From assembly GCA_033961575.1 (NCBI GenBank), contig CM066737.1:53730771-53794770 (forward strand): 64,000 bases of DNA, in the 5' to 3' direction. A program made the position numbers and the translations under genes. Source of the stretch: Aselliscus stoliczkanus (Eukaryota > Chordata > Mammalia > Chiroptera > Hipposideridae). Positions 38,565-50,196 of this stretch are shown piece by piece; the stretch's first letter is position 1; each line of letters begins with the position of its first letter. The notes under the pieces are model-generated. The model ran no database searches. It worked only from the letters and a program-made list of their open reading frames with translations, and was not told the origin of the DNA.

Positions 38565-38720
38565 TCTTTAGAGCTAGAAGGATGCTTAGAGTTCACCTAA
38601 CCTGATATCTATAATAATCTGACAGGTAAGAAAACCAATGCTCAAAGAGGAGGAATGACTTGCTCAAAATCTCAGATATGGTTAGTATCAGTCCCACTGA
38701 AGCCCAGACTTAAGTGGTCC
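38565..38720 (-). repeat. MIR-like fragment
   Basis: 'aatgctcaaagaggaggaatg' and 'acttgctcaaaatctcag' resemble an antisense MIR or MIR3 core. Confidence 0.5.
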
Positions 38721-38799
38721 TTTCCCTGATTTCTTTTTTCGACATCGCTTGGATCAGGAAGCTAGTACTACTACTTCCTTATATTTATATAATAATTTT

Positions 38800-39005
38800 A
38801 TAATATAAAAATATTTTATATCTCTTATGTCATTTAATCACAACTATCTAAGGAGATAATATCCCTATTTTAAAGATAAGCAAATTGAGGCTTGGAAAAG
38901 TAAAAAGTAAAACAAAAAAACCTTGTTCAAAAGGGCATGCAGCCTCTAAATGATAGAGCTGTTACTGTAACTCTGTTCTTTATATTTCAAGATTCCATTA
39001 CAATA
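38800..39005 (-). repeat. MIR fragment
   Basis: 'tatgtcatttaatcacaac', 'ttttaaagataagcaaattg' and 'gaggcttggaaaagtaaaaag' match antisense MIR. Confidence 0.65.
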
Positions 39006-40039
39006 CACCCATCTATAACTTAGCTACCTTATGAAGGTTTGCTGACTCCTGGATTCTGTGGTTTGTCACATGGTAGTCAGTCCTTACACTGAACAACCAG
39101 TATGCCCACAGGATCCTGGCCCTGGCCTAGACTTTCTTTTCATATAGATCATGAGTTATTTAGACACCAAGGTGAGGAATATGCAAATGATAAACAAAAA
39201 ATAGAGCCAAGAAGATAAAACAGGAAAAGAAAAAAAATGTAGTTGATGATGTCTTTGACAATCATTTTGCACTTTGTCTTTGGAGCACTTCTGATTTAGG
39301 TTTAAGTAACAAGCTGTACGACACAATTAGAGAAATGCACTCACAAGGAAGTGACAGATTGCTGGTGTATTTACTTGATTAAGTCTATATAGTCTGATTT
39401 AACATTCTAAGACATTCAATTCAATACGATATAAATGGCTGAGTCTCCAATGCTAGTGCACATCAAGTTATTAGGAATGAATGCTAAATTTATAACTTTA
39501 ATTACATCCAAGACTAATACAGATGATTTTGAGGGATGGTATCAAAGGCAAACTTTAAATGGCCAAGTCTTGGCCAATGAGAACAGTAGAACTGACACGA
39601 AGACAAATGTCCAAAAAAAAAATAGTGGGGGATACAAAAACATAGGGTACAACCCAAGGTGCCAGAAGATACTAAGCAGGGGATTTGATTATGAAGGCTT
39701 TCTAAAAGATTTGCAGGACAGTAGAACCAATGTTTAACAAAGCAGTGCTGGAATAAACAAAAAAAAAATCCTTTAAAAGGAAATTTGGATATTTCCAGTA
39801 ACTCCTGCTAAGCTTTTAAAAAGAAAAGAAAAGCCATTTTCTTTAAATATGTATGAGCTATGTGATTTTGGTAAGAAGCACAAAATATATTTTTAGAGCT
39901 TGAATGAAATTCAATCGCAAAAATGCCATTAGTACTCAAAATATTTCATTGTCGCAGTGATAGCAAGAGTTTCCAAGATGCGTTAATTTCTCCAAAAACT
40001 GAAATATGAAAACAACATTGCGACCAAGTAGTTTACATT

Positions 40040-40455
40040 GCATACCTATATTTGGATAAAGTTACTTCAGTTGAACTTCTGTGTGCTCAAATATGTCCTG
40101 AATCCATTCAAAACGTTCACCTTCCATGGTCATTTTGACTTTGGGGAAGAGCCAGAAGTTGGACGGTGCCAGATCCAGTGAATAAGGTGGATGGTGACAC
40201 ACCATAATGTTTTTATTTGACAGAAATTTCCATACCAGGAGAGATGTGTGACACAGAGCCTTTCCATTGTGATCACAAAATATGGTGAATGCTGCTGCCG
40301 AGAGCCATCCAACAGACAGGCAGGGATCTTCAATACAGGACGTGGTACGTGGAACCTTAGTAACAGAGTGTGACAAGTTCCAACTTGATTGGGGCAGTCA
40401 GTCAGGTGTGAGTTACAGTTGGGAGACAGTGTGTTTTATTTTTTGTTGTTGTTTT
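40040..40455 (-). mobile_element. Mariner remnant, left arm of a head-to-head pair
   Basis: The minus-strand frame 40,062-40,376 encodes a mariner transposase C-terminal part: a CHTSLLVWKFLSNKN core, then HHPPYSLDLAPSNFWLFPK. The last catalytic Asp position is Asn (PSNFW), and the HDN motif is degenerate. The N-terminal half is absent. Confidence 0.8.
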
Positions 40456-40457
40456 TT

Positions 40458-40563
40458 TGTTTTTTTTTGAGGGCAGTGTCACTGGCCCTTTTACGTGGGA
40501 TGTGAACCGGGGCCGCTGGCTTCCCAAGCCAGCGCTTAACCATCGTGCCACTCGGCAGGCCCG
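40458..40563 (-). mobile_element. Short tRNA-derived SINE between the mariner arms
   Basis: Poly-T, 'gagggcagtgtcactggc' to 'gtgccactcggcaggccc'. It sits at or near the centre of the inverted mariner pair. Confidence 0.9.
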
Positions 40564-40569
40564 AGACGG

Positions 40570-40905
40570 TTTTTTTAAAGTGTGCTGTAAATTGTCCTCC
40601 ATCATGACAATGCTCCGTGTCACACATCGCTTCTGGTTTATGGACATTTCTGTCAAATAAAAAACATTACAATGTGTCCTCATCCACCTTACCCACCAGA
40701 TCTGACACCATGCAACTTCGGGCTCTTCCCTAAAATCAAAATGTTTCAGGACATCGAGGTAGCTCACGACAGCGCAACTAAAGACATTCACGAAAGAGGA
40801 CTTCGAGAACCGCTTCAGAAAGTGGCAAGAAGTTGGGATAAGTGCATTTGAAGTGAGGGGGAGTATTTTGAGGGGGACTAATGGAAATGTGTCTTTTACT
40901 GTAAT
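40570..40905 (+). mobile_element. Mariner remnant, right arm of a head-to-head pair
   Basis: An open plus-strand frame from about 40,600 reads HDNAPCHTSLLVYGHFCQIK and then PPYPPDLTPCNFGLFPKIK. This keeps the second catalytic Asp (HDN) but has Asn at the third (PCNF). It is followed by 'ggcaagaagttgggataag', the usual mariner C-terminal region. Confidence 0.8.
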
Positions 40906-40936
40906 AATTTTTTTAAATTTAAGTATTCAGCATATT

Positions 40937-41543
40937 GGGCCGGCTGAGTGGCTCAGTTGGTTGAGTTGGCTTAGAGTGTGTGTTCTGAGCAACAGGGCCG
41001 CCGGTTTGATTCCCACATGAGCCAGTGAACGCTGCGCCCTACCTGAGCTGTCACTGAGCTGCCAATGGCTCTGCTGCTATAACAACAAGATTGCCTGTTC
41101 AGGGGCGGCCGAGGGGCGCGGCAGTTAAATGCTGGTTTGGGAAGCCAGCGGCCCCGGTTCGGGTCCCACATATGAGGGCATGACACTGACCTCAAAAAAA
41201 AAAAAAGAAAAAAGATTGCGTGTTCAATGGTGGACTTTGTCCAACCACAACTAAAGACTGAACTCGGCACCCTGAGCTGAGGTGCCACCCCAGGATGGCT
41301 CAGAGGATAGGGCATGCACTCTTAACAAGGCTGCTGGTTTGACTCTCGCATGGAATGGTGGCTACTCCCACCCGCAACTAAGACTGAACGCAGCACCTTG
41401 AGCTTAGAGGCCACAAGCTGCCAAAGGGGAAGCCAGATGGCAACTGGCGCCCTCCACAATTAAGACTGAAGAACAACAACTTGGCTGGTCCCCTCCCCCG
41501 ATTCCCCAACACTGTTCCCCTCCCCCAATTACCCAGTAAAATC
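40937..41543 (+). mobile_element. Composite multi-head SINE containing a nested SINE
   Basis: Plus-strand head 'gggccggctgagtggctcag', a second tRNA-like unit near 41,290-41,345 ('aggatggctcagaggatag'), and the tail module ending 'cccccaattacccagtaaa'. The outer flanks share 'cagcatattt'. A short SINE is inserted at 41,102-41,211. Confidence 0.88.
41102..41211 (+). mobile_element. Short SINE nested inside a composite SINE
   Basis: It runs from 'ggggcggccgaggggcgcgg' to a poly-A tail. The flanking duplication aagattgcctgttca (41,087) / aagattgcgtgttca (41,212) proves it arrived later than the host SINE. Confidence 0.95.
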
Positions 41544-42129
41544 TACCCAGCATATTTTTGATCATACCTCATATATATTTTTCGTTCTGAGTAGAACTTT
41601 ATTTGGGCTGAAAATGATATTCTACCTACTTCATTTGTGTATTTATTTCCAATTAAGTAAACTAAATGTTTCAGTCTGGTGATTTGTCAGCCTGGATTTT
41701 GATCCCAAGGCATTCAGCTTTTAGCTTAATTGAAACCCACACGAATAACACTAGGCATATAGTCAAACCTAATTACTTGATGGGGGCAGGGTGTTCAAAA
41801 ACAAGAAAGGTGGTTGGATATAAGCAAACTAGATATTCCTGCATTTAAGTCATTGCTTTTTAAAATAAATTCTTTTTCATAAAAATTTGGCTGAGAATTT
41901 ATAACACAGAATGCTTAAAATACTAAAAAAAGAATTACAGTAAGAGGATTCTTTTCCTCAGATATATTCCTTTGAACAAAATCAGTGTTTGAGTCATATG
42001 GCTGTTTAGATATGTGTATATAAGAACTGAAATAAATCTTTTTTCCAATAAAAACCTATGCATAATATTTGAATTAAAGTATCCCTAAAGGAAAGATGAG
42101 GTACAGGCTATAAAAACAGCTCCCATAAA

Positions 42130-42293
42130 GGGCCGGCCGAATGGCTCAGTTGGTTAAGAGCTCGCTCAAGAGTGCAAGCTGAGCTCTGAGCAACAGTGGT
42201 TCGAGGCCAGCCCGAGCTGAGTTGCCGTTGAGCTGCCAACAGGTGGCAGGATGGCTCAGCTAAAAAACAAAACAAAACAAACAAACAAACAAA
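42130..42293 (+). mobile_element. tRNA-derived SINE, 'ttggttaagagctcg' subtype, with target-site duplication
   Basis: Plus-strand, (AAAC)n tail. The 16-bp duplication aaaacagctcccataa is present at 42,113 and 42,305, one of the youngest-looking insertions in the window. Confidence 0.95.
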
Positions 42294-43659
42294 AACAATC
42301 ATTTAAAACAGCTCCCATAACACTAGAACTACAGAGATGGGGATAAACAGGAATGCAGACCACTCTCATGAAGGTGGTCCCTTGAAAGGTGTGAGGAAAC
42401 ACGCTATAAGGAAAAGCAGTGAGAGACAGGGGACTTCGACCCAGTAGATAGGTTATGACTCAGATTATAGCATTTTTCAAGGAAAGACAACCAAACCTTT
42501 AGAATCAGTGATATAAATATAAAATTAGAGTAAGTGAATATATAAAAATCCTAAGACCCATTATAAGAGCTTCCTTTTGTTCAGTGAGAAAGTCAGAGAA
42601 AGACTATAAAACGAGGTCCTACTCAGACAAGAATTTGTTTAATCTGCTCTTCTTATATAAGAACCAAAATAATGGTTTTGCAAAAGATGGTAACTCTCAA
42701 ATAGGGGCAAGAACAGATACATGTACACAAACACACCCACTACAAATGTGTATAGTATATTGATAGTGTATGGAGACACCTGATAAATCTTCCAGTTAAT
42801 TCCATGTACTAGTAGAGAAAACTTAATGTAACTGTTAAGAAATAGTTCAGATATTTTTAGTTATGTTTTATGTTCAAGGACAAATTTTAAGATATTAATG
42901 TAGCTTTGTTCTTCCTTGTCTGAGACCACACAGGACTGCTATCTCGTTGGCAGTGAACTACAAGGATATGTGTGACACATCAATGTTCAGGGAGCTAATT
43001 TGAGGCTCAGGGTCTGAGGCTCAGATGCGGGGGGCTGGTCACTAGGTAATTCTGCTAGCGACTGGCCATGATGCCTGAAACTTAGGACCCCAACAATGAA
43101 AGCAGGTGCATATCATCAATCTTCATTGTTGTGCCAAGCAAACTTGACAAGCTGGTACAACATGGTTCATTGCTCCAAGTATCTATTAAAAAATTATCAG
43201 TCACCACCATCATGTGCTTTGAGGAGCACATTTCCAGGGTTGGCCAAGGGCCAATAATGAGTCCCTTGGAGGTTTAAAAGGAGGAAGCAACTAGATCTAC
43301 TGTGTTATCTCTCCTCACAATCCATCTCCTTATTCTTGGTCAAGGTATTTTAAACAACATAGCACTCATAGTTATTTCGGCTTCTACAATTAGTTACAGC
43401 ATTTGTACATAAAGTACAGTAAGAACAACATAAGCATATCTAGTACTTTAGAAGCCAATGAAGGGTGAGAATAGGCTCAAAGAAACAATTTTTCCAGTCC
43501 ATAACACCATTTCAAATATATTTATACTGATATAGCTATTTAATATGTTTATGCCTCCATTGATCTATGCCTAGTTGAACTTAGTGATAAACTGCACAGA
43601 GCTATTTAATATAGTAATGAACTAAATCTATTTCTTCCTCAGGCCAATCCCTCTCTACT

Positions 43660-45050
43660 CTTTTCACATCCTGGGAGGTTTTAATTTCCCAATAATGTGA
43701 TTATCATGTGACTTATTTATGTAAGGTAGTTGAATCTTACCAACAATGCTAGTATTATACCATATCACAACATGATTTTGATACAGTTTGGTTTGGTTAC
43801 AACATAAATCAGAAAGTATCACAGAGTGTTTATTAAACCTTCCTGGAAGAATTGTTCTTTGCCTACATACCAGATATAAATTATGTACAAATGTTGCCAC
43901 CAGTGGCGATGATTGTCATTTCTAGTTTCCATGTTAGCTGAAAACAAAGCCAATCATTTGTCTCAACTCATATTATTATATAGTTACAGGTTCCCATTGA
44001 CTGTTGTGTGGTAAGGCCATCTCTCCCCCTGGGGGATACATGAGTATCATTCAGTTTTATTCCTTTTCCTACCAGCTAGTTTTATTTTGGCCCACTCTTT
44101 GGTCAACATCAGGTAGAGATCAACAATGTACAAGTAAGTTACAATTTCATCTAGGAAACTTCCGTAAATTTGGGGATCTGCATATGTCTCAAAGGTGCTC
44201 TCTCTAATCTTCCATAGCTAAAAATGGACAGCAGTTACCCAAGGCTACTTGAGCCTCCATTTGCAATAAAATAATTAACAGACCCTGTTGTATCAGAGTA
44301 TATGCTCTTTCCCAGTCTTGAGAGGTGGCATTCTCTAGCATTATGCATAAGGTCTGTGACTACATTATTAAGGTTTATCATTTTTCCAAGTGGATTCTTA
44401 TTCTTTTCCCTCCGCTTGTAAGATGATTCCTTCCAACCTATCTATTTCAGAGAGTAAATTATTTTCTTCTGAAAGTAACTCTTCATTAAAAGTAAATTCA
44501 GCTTGTTCCATTATACCTAGGTCTGCTTGTATTTCACTTAGAGCCCTCTTTTGTTTCACTGGCCAATGTTTGATCCAACACATGCCTCATTGCCACTGAG
44601 TATTAATTGCTTGAGTACGGTTAGGATACTTGCACTGTACCTACAAATGCCGGGTGTCCTATGCCAGAATCAAATGTATTGTAGTTACTCGGAAATTCAG
44701 TATAGTTTGAGCATGCCATAAGGTTTCCCATAATCTTCCTTGTCTCAGGTTAGGGTTGTTCTCAGTGGGGACACGAATCCACCATGTAATGCCTGGTACA
44801 TTATCTTCACTCACAACCCACTGATACTTTGCATGTTGTTCAAAAACTTTCTATCCAGAGAAACAGGGATGATATTTGTTCTTACACATCATTCTATGAC
44901 ATGTCAGACATGCAGCCACTATGTGCTGCCCATTATATTTGGGCATTTTGGTCATCAAAATGTATGGTTACACATTTATCAGTTTGCCTGACATTATGCA
45001 GTATGCATCATAATGGTTCGGAAGGAAGAAATTCCTGAATTTACTAACGA
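43660..45050 (-). other. Unassigned protein-like block, possibly retroviral env remnant
   Basis: Three minus-strand frames in the order expected of one decayed protein: about 44,990-44,680 (Trp-rich, with several N-x-S/T and Cys), 44,583-44,398 (a basic KQKR followed by a heptad-like acidic/Leu region), and 43,900-43,664 (with CNQT and YNTS sequons). Frameshifts and stops separate them. This glycoprotein-like composition suggests an endogenous retroviral envelope, but I found no pol, primer-binding site or matching LTR nearby, and it may be coincidence. Confidence 0.25.
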
Positions 45051-45079
45051 ATTCCTATATTCTAATGCAGGTAAGTTTC

Positions 45080-45265
45080 CATAACTCAGTTTAATTACCA
45101 TTTCTACCCACAAAATGGGGATAATGCAGTTAACTATTTAGTGATAGTTATAGCCATCATACAGATCAAGCTGTACCTTTAAAAATAAATAGGAAGTAAG
45201 GAAAATTAAATAACATGTAAATGGCATTCTAGCACTTTCAAATATTTATAAGCAAAAGGGATTAT
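45080..45265 (+). repeat. MIR fragment
   Basis: 'taactcagtttaattaccat' and 'cacaaaatggggataatgc' match sense MIR. It is weak beyond 45,160. Confidence 0.45.
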
Positions 45266-47371
45266 CAGTCATATATTTAATCCTTCCATCACCAAGGGAT
45301 AAACAGATATAGCCCATTAAGTAGTGAAATAGGCCCTCTCAAATGCCTTCCCTAAAGAGTGAGAGGTTTTATTTCTATTCTTTACCATTTGTACATTGTG
45401 TAATACATTTTCATAAAATATATTTTATAAACTCTGAAAATTACTTATGAACAACGAGACCAAAATTAAATATCAAATGGAACTTGTAGGACACCAGGCA
45501 GTTCTTTATAAGCTGTATTACTTGCTGACAGGGTTTAATGCCACATTAATAGATTTATCATAGCACATGGTATACAGAAATACAAACCCCACCATGAACA
45601 CATGCAAACAAAATAAGCTTGTCATTGTAACTATAACCTTTGACTAGTTACTCATACATGATAACAATTTATTTCCAACTTCAGAGATAAAAACAGCACA
45701 ATATAAAAAAGTCAAATATTAACATAGTATGAAACTACTGAATGGCCTGGCACAGGAATTTGAAACATCTTTTTGACTACAGCTAGTAACAGGCTAAACC
45801 TGCCACCAATGTGATAAGTCGCTTCTTTGAGGAGAAGGACAGAAGTCAATTAATTCTAAACATTGAGATAATCAACACTCATTACCATATGCAGGTGTCT
45901 AATCTTTATGAAGATTTTATAAAATTTCAATTCCTCATCTGTTCCTAAATTCAATGAGCTTTCTTGCCATATAGAAATCCTCACTGCTTCTCGGCTCCCA
46001 AATAAATTGGGTTTATCTTTGCTTATTGGAGAAAGAGTGCATGAAGTGGCCAGAATTTCACTGTCTTTAGAGGAATTTCTTAGTACACATAAAAATATAT
46101 TCTTGACCTATTATATGATCAGCTGAAAGCTTTAAATCCCTGCTGAGCATTGTGGAGAAATGGCATACCACTCTATAGCTATAGTGAAAATATTTGAGAA
46201 GGGGAGGAGGTAAGAAATGATGGTGGCCTAGAAGAGGGTGGAAGCAATGGCATTGGTGAGAAGTAATCAAATTCTGGATATACAATGAAGGTAGAACCAA
46301 CAGGTTTTTCTTATGGAGGTTATATGGGAAGTGAGAGAAAAGAGGGAAAATAATAACTCCAAGGTTTCTGGCCTGGCATCAAGAGTTCTTTTGAAAATGG
46401 AAGCAACAAAAGCATGTTTGGTGTGTCCACAGGAACAGAAGACAAGGCAGAAGATATACGATAAAGACATAGATGCAGATAGATGGTAGGTGTGGTAGGC
46501 GTTTGTGGAAGTACTCTTTTGATTATTTCAATTTTCTCAGTGGAATAAGATCCAAAATACAAGTCCAGAGTAAGGTTGGAGGAGGTGTTGAAAGTTTAAG
46601 AAGAAGGGAACATATATGATTAGTCACCTAGGAGAGCAGGAGAGGAAATGGCTAAGAAAACAAAGTATGATTGTTAGGCAGCACTAAGGGCTCACTCTGA
46701 GTTTAGGGTCAAAAATTTGAAGTCAGATCAGTCTGTATATATGTCAATGATTTTCTATTACTTCAGCAATGCAAAGTGCAGGTACAGAGTAGGTGAAAGT
46801 AGAATTTAACCAGGGTTGCATTTTGACAACAAGTATAACAGAGAGAAGGGCCAAGGTAACTGAAGATGGATGCATGGGAGTGACCATGGAAATTAAGCTG
46901 GGTAAGGAGAGAAGTGAGGTTAACAGGAGAATGAGGGGCAGGTTAAAGGTCATAGGATCAATGCCACACTACTATAGGTATTTCCATGTTCAATGATGCT
47001 TTCAAACGTTTGCTCTATTATTTCTATACTTTGTACTTATTTATACATCAGTTGTTAAAATATGGTAGAAATTATGAATATGTGACTGTTTGGAGCCTAG
47101 CATTCTATTGTGCAGAATTAGATCATTAAACCTGCCTTCTCTTAACATTCAACCTGGTCTCTCTTCCCAGCCCTGGCTCCACATACAAAGACACACATGC
47201 ACAGACATACACATACATGTAAAATAACAGTGGTTACCTTTGGGTGGTGACTACAGTTCTTTTTTTGTTATATGGGGTGTTGGATGAAGGTTCTTCCCTT
47301 GTACTTTCTTTTTTTCTGTTTGTTTGTTTTTTTATTCTCTTTGGTCACTTGTAAATTGGTTAATATTTTTT

Positions 47372-47713
47372 GTTTCATGTGTACAAGGCATAATAATTAG
47401 ACACTTACACCCCTCACAAAATGATAACCCCACCAAATCTACTACCCATCTGACATTGTACATAGCTATTCCAATACCATTGACTATATTCCTTATGCTG
47501 TACTTTACATTCTGTGACTATATATATATATATACATTTGACATTAAATATTATTTTATATTAGTTTCAGGTGTACAGCACAGTGTTTAGGCATTTGTGT
47601 AATCTACGAAGTGATTCTCCCAGTAAGTCCACTACCCATCTGACACCCTACATAGTCTTTACAACATTATTGATTGTATTCCCCATACTGTATTTCACAT
47701 CGCTGTGACTATT
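47372..47713 (-). repeat. Direct repeat (~190 bp) in the L1 3' UTR
   Basis: The block containing actacccatctgac recurs at an offset of 190 bp (47,441 and 47,631). Both copies share 'tttca.gtgtaca', 'tac..tactgtaytt.aca' and 'tgtgactat' in the same order. Confidence 0.75.
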
Positions 47714-48202
47714 TTGTGACTACAAATTTGTGCTTTCTAATCTCTTTGCCTTCTCCCTATCCCCCAACCCCCTCCCATTTAGCAACCACCAGTTTTTTTC
47801 GCTGTATCTCCAAGTCTATTTCTGTTTTGTTTGCTCATTTAGTCTGTTCTTTAGATTCCATATAAAAGTGAGATCATATGGTATTTGTCTTTCTCAGTTT
47901 GACTTATTTCACTTAGCATAATATCCTCTAGGTTGATCCATGTTTTTGTAAATAATAAGATTTCATTCTATTTTATGGCATAGTAATACTCCATTGTATA
48001 AACGTACTACAATTTCTTTATCCAATTGTCTATTGATGAGCATTTTAGTTGTTTCCATATTTTGGCTATTGTGAATAGCACTGCAGTTTACATGGAGTGC
48101 ATATATCTTTTCGAATTTGTGTTTTGGATTTCGTTGGATAAATACCCAGAAGTAGAACTGTTGGGTTATAAGGTAGTTCTATTTTTTTTATTTTAATTTT
48201 TT

Positions 48203-48310
48203 TTTGTTTTGTTTTTTGAGGGCAGTGTCACTGGCCATCATATGTGGGACCGAACCGGGGCTGCTGGCTTCCCAAGCCGGCGCTTAACCACCGCGCCACT
48301 CGGCCGGCCC
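48203..48310 (-). mobile_element. Short tRNA-derived SINE inside the L1
   Basis: T-rich tail, 'gagggcagtgtcactggcc' to 'gccactcggccggccc'. It is flanked by similar 'ttattttttaattttt' strings. Confidence 0.9.
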
Positions 48311-48849
48311 TTATTTTTTTAATTTTTTGAGGAACTGCCATACTGTTTTCCATTGGGCTGCACAAATTTGCAATGCCACCAAACAGTGCATGAGGATTCC
48401 CTTTTCTGCATATCCATGGCAGCATTTGTTGTTTGTTGACTTATTGATGATAGCTATTCTGACACCAGTGAGGTGGTATCCCATTGTGCAATTTGTTTTT
48501 TTTTGCATTTCTCTGATGATTAGTGATGTTGAGCATCTTTTCATATATCCACTGGCCATGTGTATGTCCTCTTTAGAGAAATGTTTGTGTCCTCTGCCCA
48601 TTTTTTAATTGGATTGTTTGTGTTTATGGTGTTGAGTTGTATGACTTTTTTAAGATAGATTTTGGATATTAACCCCTTATCATATGTATCATTAGAACAT
48701 ATCTTGTCCTATTCAGTAGGATGTCTGTTTTGTTGATGGCGTCGTTTGCTGTGAAAAAACTTTTGAGTTTGATGTAATCCCGTTTGTTTATTTTTTGTCT
48801 TGCTTCCCTTGCCCAAGGAGAGATACATCAGTAAAAATATTACTAAGGG

Positions 48850-48951
48850 TGGACTGGCTGAGTGGCACAGTGGTTAAGCGCTGGCTTGGGAAGCCAGCGG
48901 CCCTGGTTTGGGTCCCACATATGAGGGCCAGTGACACTGCCCTCTAAAAAA
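48850..48951 (+). mobile_element. Short tRNA-derived SINE inside the L1 with target-site duplication
   Basis: Plus-strand 'ggactggctgagtggcaca' head. The 16-bp duplication aaaatattactaaggg occurs at 48,834 and 48,952 with no mismatch. Confidence 0.95.
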
Positions 48952-49560
48952 AAAATATTACTAAGGGTAATGTCTGCTTGTTTACATCCTATATTTTCTT
49001 CTAGGAGTTTTAGGATTTCCGGTCTTACATTGAAGTCTTTAATCCATTTTGAGTTTATTCTTATATATGGTGTAAGAAGGTGGGCCAGTTTCATTGTTTT
49101 GCATGGATCTGTCCAGTTTCCCCAGCACCATTAATTGAATAGACTGTTTTTACCCCAATGTAAATTCTTGCTTCCTTTGTCAATAGGTTAAATGACCATT
49201 CGGGCATGGATTTATTTCTGGCTCTCTATTCTGTTCCATTGATCTATGTGTCTGTTTTTATGCCGATAGCATGCTGGTTTGATTACTATAGCCCTGTAGT
49301 ATAATTTGATATCAGGTAGCATGATACCTCCAGCTTTGTTCTTATATTTCAGGATTGCCATTGCTATTTGGGATCTTTTATGTTTCCATACAAATTTTAG
49401 GATTATTTGTTCTAGTTCTGTGAAAAATGCCATTGGTATTGTGATATGGGTTGCGCTGACTCTATATACTGCTTTGGGTAGTATGGACATTTTAATTATA
49501 TTAATCTTTCTATCCATGAGCATGGTATGTATTTCCATTTATTTGTATCTTCTTTTTTTG

Positions 49561-49562
<2 letters not shown>

Positions 49563-49606
<44 letters not shown>
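49563..49606. repeat. (GT)n microsatellite
   Basis: 22 GT units at the antisense tail of the nested L1/SINE insertion. Long Val/Cys frames through it are artefacts. Confidence 0.95.
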
Positions 49607-49607
<1 letters not shown>

Positions 49608-49608
<1 letters not shown>

Positions 49609-50061
49609 CTTTAAGATTTTATTGGGGAATTGGGGGAGGGGAACAGCACTGGGGAACTGGGGAAGGGGAACAGACAAGTTGTCCTTTTGTTCTTCAGTCT
49701 ACTTGTGGAGGACTTTGCTTGACTGGCCCATGTTGGTATCGTCATTGCGCTCTTCTCAGATGAGGCAGATCGGTTGCAGGCCTCTGGACAGCCCCTCACA
49801 GTGGCTCTTGGCAGCTTACACCAGCTGCCGGCCACTCACGCTGGCTGTGCCAGCCATTCACAGTAGCCTATGGCAGCCCCATTGCAGCAGGGGCTGCAGC
49901 TATGCTATCCCAGGGACTCACAGCAGCCCAGCTCCAGGTGGAGCCATTGTTCACCATCTTAGCTGTAGAGGTCAGTATCACTGGCCCTCATATGTGGGAT
50001 CTGAACCGGGGCCACGGTTGTCCCAATCCAGCTCTTAACCAATGCATCACTTGGCCCGCCC
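49608..50061 (-). mobile_element. Long tRNA-derived SINE
   Basis: The minus-strand copy starts at 'aagattttattggggaattg' and ends 'atcacttggcccgccc'. Its middle repeats a 'ggcagcttacaccagctgcc' type unit several times. It lies inside the tail of the L1 fragment at 50,070. Confidence 0.9.
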
Positions 50062-50069
50062 TGTGTGCG

Positions 50070-50196
50070 TGTTTTTTTAAATTAAAGTTTATTGGAGTGA
50101 CAATTCTTAGTAAAGTTACACAGATTTCAGGTATACAATTTTGTAATATATCATCTTTACATTGATGGAAAGAGAACTGACTCTGGGTGGTGAATT
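50070..50196. mobile_element. Short L1 3' end with 5' inversion (twin priming)
   Basis: 50,070-50,163 is the antisense of an L1 3' end (compare 53,600-53,660 on the plus strand). 50,165-50,196, 'gatggaaagagaactgactc' onward, is the upstream part of the same tail in sense orientation. The duplication tttgtatcttcttt at 49,542 and 50,197 encloses the GT tract, the SINE and this piece. Confidence 0.8.

Noticed and set aside
39435..39737. 100-codon plus-strand frame starting MAESPML
   Set aside because: No family recognised and no splice or promoter context. It sits in the middle of RNF128 intron 2 on the opposite strand, and its length is within chance for 64 kb.
46067..46562. Three overlapping minus-strand frames of 67-80 codons
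   Set aside because: No shared family signal. The plus-strand sequence (46,170-46,420) reads like an old dispersed repeat.
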